DNA of 64,000 nucleotides, taken from positions 116,836 through 180,835 of the forward strand of contig NZ_JOHR01000019.1 of NCBI RefSeq assembly GCF_000719775.1, written 5' to 3'. Shown here piece by piece: positions 62,162 to 64,000 of the stretch (positions are counted from its first letter, which is position 1; each line of letters opens with the position of its first letter). The notes beneath the pieces are model-generated. The model made no database searches and had not been told where the DNA came from. It was given only the letters and a program-made list of their open reading frames with translations. Made by a program: the position numbers and the translations under genes. This DNA is from Streptomyces sp. NRRL F-5135. GTDB lineage: Bacteria; Actinomycetota; Actinomycetes; Streptomycetales; Streptomycetaceae.

Positions 62162-63487
62162 TCAGCTGTGGTCGATGAGCCGGTCCAGTACGCGAACGCC
62201 GAACTTCAGTCCGTCCACCGGCACCCGCTCGTCCACACCGTGGAACATCCCCGCGAAGTCCAGCTCCGGGGGCAGCTTGAGCGGGGCGAACCCGAAGCCC
62301 CGGATGCCGAGGTCGTCGAAGGACTTGGCGTCCGTACCGCCGGAGAGCATGTACGGCACGGCCCGCGCGATCGGGTCCTCCGCCGCCAGCGCCGTCTGCA
62401 TGGCGTCCACCAGCTTGCCGTCGAAGCTGGTCTCCAGCGCCTTGTCGCCGTGCACGTCCTCGCGCCTGACGCGCGGGCCGAGGATGCGGTCGAGGTCGGC
62501 CAGGAACTCCTCCTCGTACCCGGGCAGGAAGCGGCCGTCGACATGCGCGGTCGCCTGGCCGGGGATCACGTTCACCTTGTAGCCGGCGCCGAGCATGGTG
62601 GGGGCGGCCGAGTTGCGCAGCGTGGCGCCGATCATCTTGGCGATGCCGCCGAGCTTGACGAGCGTGGCGTCCATGTCCTCGGGGTCGAGCGGGGTGCCGA
62701 GCGCGTCGGACAGCTCGTCCAGGAACGACCGTACGGTCTTGGTCACCCGCACCGGCCACTGGTGCCGGCCGAGCCGCCCGACGGCCTCGCACAGCTCGGT
62801 GATGGCGTTGTCGGTATTGGTCATCGAGCCGTGCCCGGCGGTGCCGTCGACGGTCAGGCGCATCCAGTGCATGCCCTTCTGCGCCGTCTCGACGAGGTAC
62901 AGCCGCAGGTTCTCGTTGACCGTGAAGGAGAAGCCGCCCACCTCGCTGATCGCCTCCGTGACGCCTTCGAAGAGCTCGGGGTGGTGGTCGACCAGGTACC
63001 GCGCGCCGTACGTACCACCCGCCTCCTCGTCCGCCAGGAACGCCAGGACGATGTCGCGCGGGGGCTTGCGGCCGGTGCGCATCCGGTCCCGTACGACGGC
63101 GAGGGTCATCGCGTCCATGTCCTTCATGTCCACGGCGCCCCGGCCCCAGACGCAGCCGTCCGCGATCTCCCCGGAGAACGGGTCGTGCCGCCAGTCCTCG
63201 GCGTTGGCCGGGACGACGTCGGTGTGGCCGTGGATGAGCAGGGCGGGCTTGGAGGGGTCCTCGCCCTCGATCCGCGCGACCGTCGAGGCCCGGCCCTTGT
63301 GGGATTCGAAGATCTTGGGCTCGAGGCCCACCTCGGCGAGCTTCTCCGCGACATACTCGGCCGCGAGACGTTCGCCGGGGCCGGAGTGGTCGCCGTAGTT
63401 GCTGGTGTCGATCCGGATCAGGTCCCGGCAGAGGTCCACGACCTCGTCCTGGCCGGACAGGGCCCGGCCCTCGTTCGGTTCGCTCAC
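62162..63487 (-). CDS. M20-family metallopeptidase / deacylase
   Basis: Co-catalytic zinc hydrolase of 441 residues. Metal ligands and catalytic residues appear in LLIHGHTDVVPA (His, Asp), WGRGAVDMKDMDAM, LAFLADEEAGG (Glu-Glu) and the C-terminal FHGVDERV. A dimerisation domain (GTAGHGSMTNTDNAI) sits in the middle. The GTG at 63487 has GGGAGTG upstream; the GTG three codons earlier is an alternative. The family includes peptidases, aminoacylases and succinyl-diaminopimelate desuccinylase-like enzymes; the substrate here is unclear. Confidence 0.92.
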   Translation of the reverse strand: MSEPNEGRALSGQDEVVDLCRDLIRIDTSNYGDHSGPGERLAAEYVAEKLAEVGLEPKIFESHKGRASTVARIEGEDPSKPALLIHGHTDVVPANAEDWRHDPFSGEIADGCVWGRGAVDMKDMDAMTLAVVRDRMRTGRKPPRDIVLAFLADEEAGGTYGARYLVDHHPELFEGVTEAISEVGGFSFTVNENLRLYLVETAQKGMHWMRLTVDGTAGHGSMTNTDNAITELCEAVGRLGRHQWPVRVTKTVRSFLDELSDALGTPLDPEDMDATLVKLGGIAKMIGATLRNSAAPTMLGAGYKVNVIPGQATAHVDGRFLPGYEEEFLADLDRILGPRVRREDVHGDKALETSFDGKLVDAMQTALAAEDPIARAVPYMLSGGTDAKSFDDLGIRGFGFAPLKLPPELDFAGMFHGVDERVPVDGLKFGVRVLDRLIDHS

Positions 63488-63706
63488 GCTGCTCACTCCC
63501 AGGTCGTTGCTGCTGTTTCCGGTGTTTCCGCGCTGGTGGGTCCCCCATATCCTCGCGCGTTCCGCCCCCGCCGCCCAAGGGCGGGATCCGCACCTCGGAC
63601 GCCTGTCATACGGCTGTCACACAGGACCGGCCGTGATCGGGCACCCCTGAATGTTTGCTATGGTTTTCCACGTCGGAACGGCCCAGGGCCCGACGACGGA
63701 CACCTT

Positions 63707-63794
63707 GTCCGGGTGGCGGAATGGCAGACGCGCTAGCTTGAGGTGCTAGTGCCCTTTATCGGGCGTGGGGGTTCAAGTCCCCCCTCGGACACCA
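63707..63794 (+). tRNA. tRNA-Leu (GAG)
   Basis: Class II tRNA with a 7-bp acceptor stem (GTCCGGG / CTCGGAC with one wobble), anticodon stem CTAGC / GCTAG, anticodon loop TTGAGGT (anticodon GAG), long variable arm, T-loop GTTCAAGTC and encoded CCA end. Reads CUC/CUU codons. It is followed by a strong terminator and a truncated antiporter. Confidence 0.97.
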
Positions 63795-63801
63795 ACCAGC
63801 G

Positions 63802-63827
63802 AAAACCCCAGTTGATCTGGGGTTTTT
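63802..63827 (+). terminator. Rho-independent terminator of tRNA-Leu
   Basis: AAAACCCCAG (63802-63811) pairs perfectly with CTGGGGTTTT (63817-63826), followed by T-rich sequence; a classical intrinsic terminator. Confidence 0.92.
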
Positions 63828-63838
63828 CTGTTTTCCGG

Positions 63839-64000
63839 CCCGTGGTCTTCGTCCTCGTCGGCTTCCTGATGCACCTGGGCTTCGGCGAGCTGGGCCCGGC
63901 GCCGTCCCGCGAGGCGGTCAAGGCGGTGGCGGAGACCACGCTCACCTGGGTCCTGTTCACCGATGCCGCACGCCTGTCCTTCCCGTCCCTGCGCCCGGAC
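63839..64000 (+). pseudogene. Apparent 5'-truncated CPA1 cation/proton antiporter
   Basis: The frame after the terminator reads PVVFVLVGFLMHLG then EAVKAVAETTLTWVLFTDAARLSFPSL, the second and third transmembrane regions of a Na+/H+ exchanger (CPA1) including the FTDAAR motif. The expected first helix and start codon are absent: upstream codons in frame fall within the terminator and tRNA. A GTG at 63842 is the only possible start. It runs off the right edge, so whether the 3' part is intact is unknown. Could be a remnant from element excision at the tRNA. Confidence 0.6.

Noticed and set aside
63733..63960. Minus-strand open frame across the tRNA-Leu gene
   Set aside because: It overlaps the tRNA and its terminator and shows no family resemblance; the plus strand reads as antiporter sequence.

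Overview
The window is about 64 kb of very GC-rich actinobacterial chromosome and is almost certainly from a Streptomyces. The evidence is dense high-GC genes with GTG/TTG starts, a complete Pup-proteasome locus, mycothiol ligase MshC, a gylR-glpFKD operon, a paired long and short chaplin (ChpC/ChpH) and a WYL-type PafB/PafC pair. Gene order matches, from memory, the conserved core around SCO1630-SCO1676 of S. coelicolor. No insertion sequence, CRISPR array, phage gene or origin is visible. One tRNA gene (Leu, anticodon GAG) lies near the right end.

Layout. 0-6.7 kb: a PadR regulator (cut by the left edge) diverges from an ECF sigma / RskA-type anti-sigma / photolyase operon, followed by the convergent helicase helY. 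6.7-22.5 kb: the Tat genes tatC and tatA, two small proteins, pafC-pafB, two FKBP prolyl isomerases, pafA, an MFS/LacI divergent pair, then prcA-prcB-pup-dop-arc. Nearly all of this is on the minus strand, and it forms the complete pupylation and proteasome pathway: Dop matures Pup, PafA ligates it, ARC unfolds the substrate and PrcAB degrades it. 22.5-30.2 kb: a ferredoxin, a secreted protein, TrmI, an M50 protease, a RecB-type nuclease, an orphan NarL-type regulator and a peptide-binding lipoprotein. 30.2-40 kb: a HAD hydrolase and metH, then gylR-glpF-glpK-glpD with matching operator sequences at gylR and glpF.

40-47 kb: a self-contained sugar-acid cassette (FadR-type regulator; permease, ATPase and binding protein of an ABC importer; SDR; L-fuconate dehydratase) that appears inserted between glpD and the PAC2 gene. 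An identical 12-bp operator-like sequence sits at the regulator's promoter and at the head of the catabolic operon. 47-54.5 kb: PAC2, mshC and a conserved but functionally undescribed trio (PI4K-like kinase, DUF3090 zinc-ribbon protein, histidine phosphatase), then corA and a ferritin-like protein. 54.9-64 kb: an F420-type oxidoreductase, an aldo/keto reductase, a RecD2-like protein whose catalytic motifs are all eroded, small hypothetical proteins, chpC, chpH, an M20 peptidase, tRNA-Leu, and what looks like a 5'-truncated cation/proton antiporter directly after the tRNA terminator.

The items most worth a second look are the pseudo-RecD2 protein, the kinase/DUF3090/phosphatase trio, the operator-linked fuconate island, the switch-like inverted repeat ahead of corA and the tRNA-abutting antiporter remnant. 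Identifications rest on motif reading and family knowledge. No database search was run.
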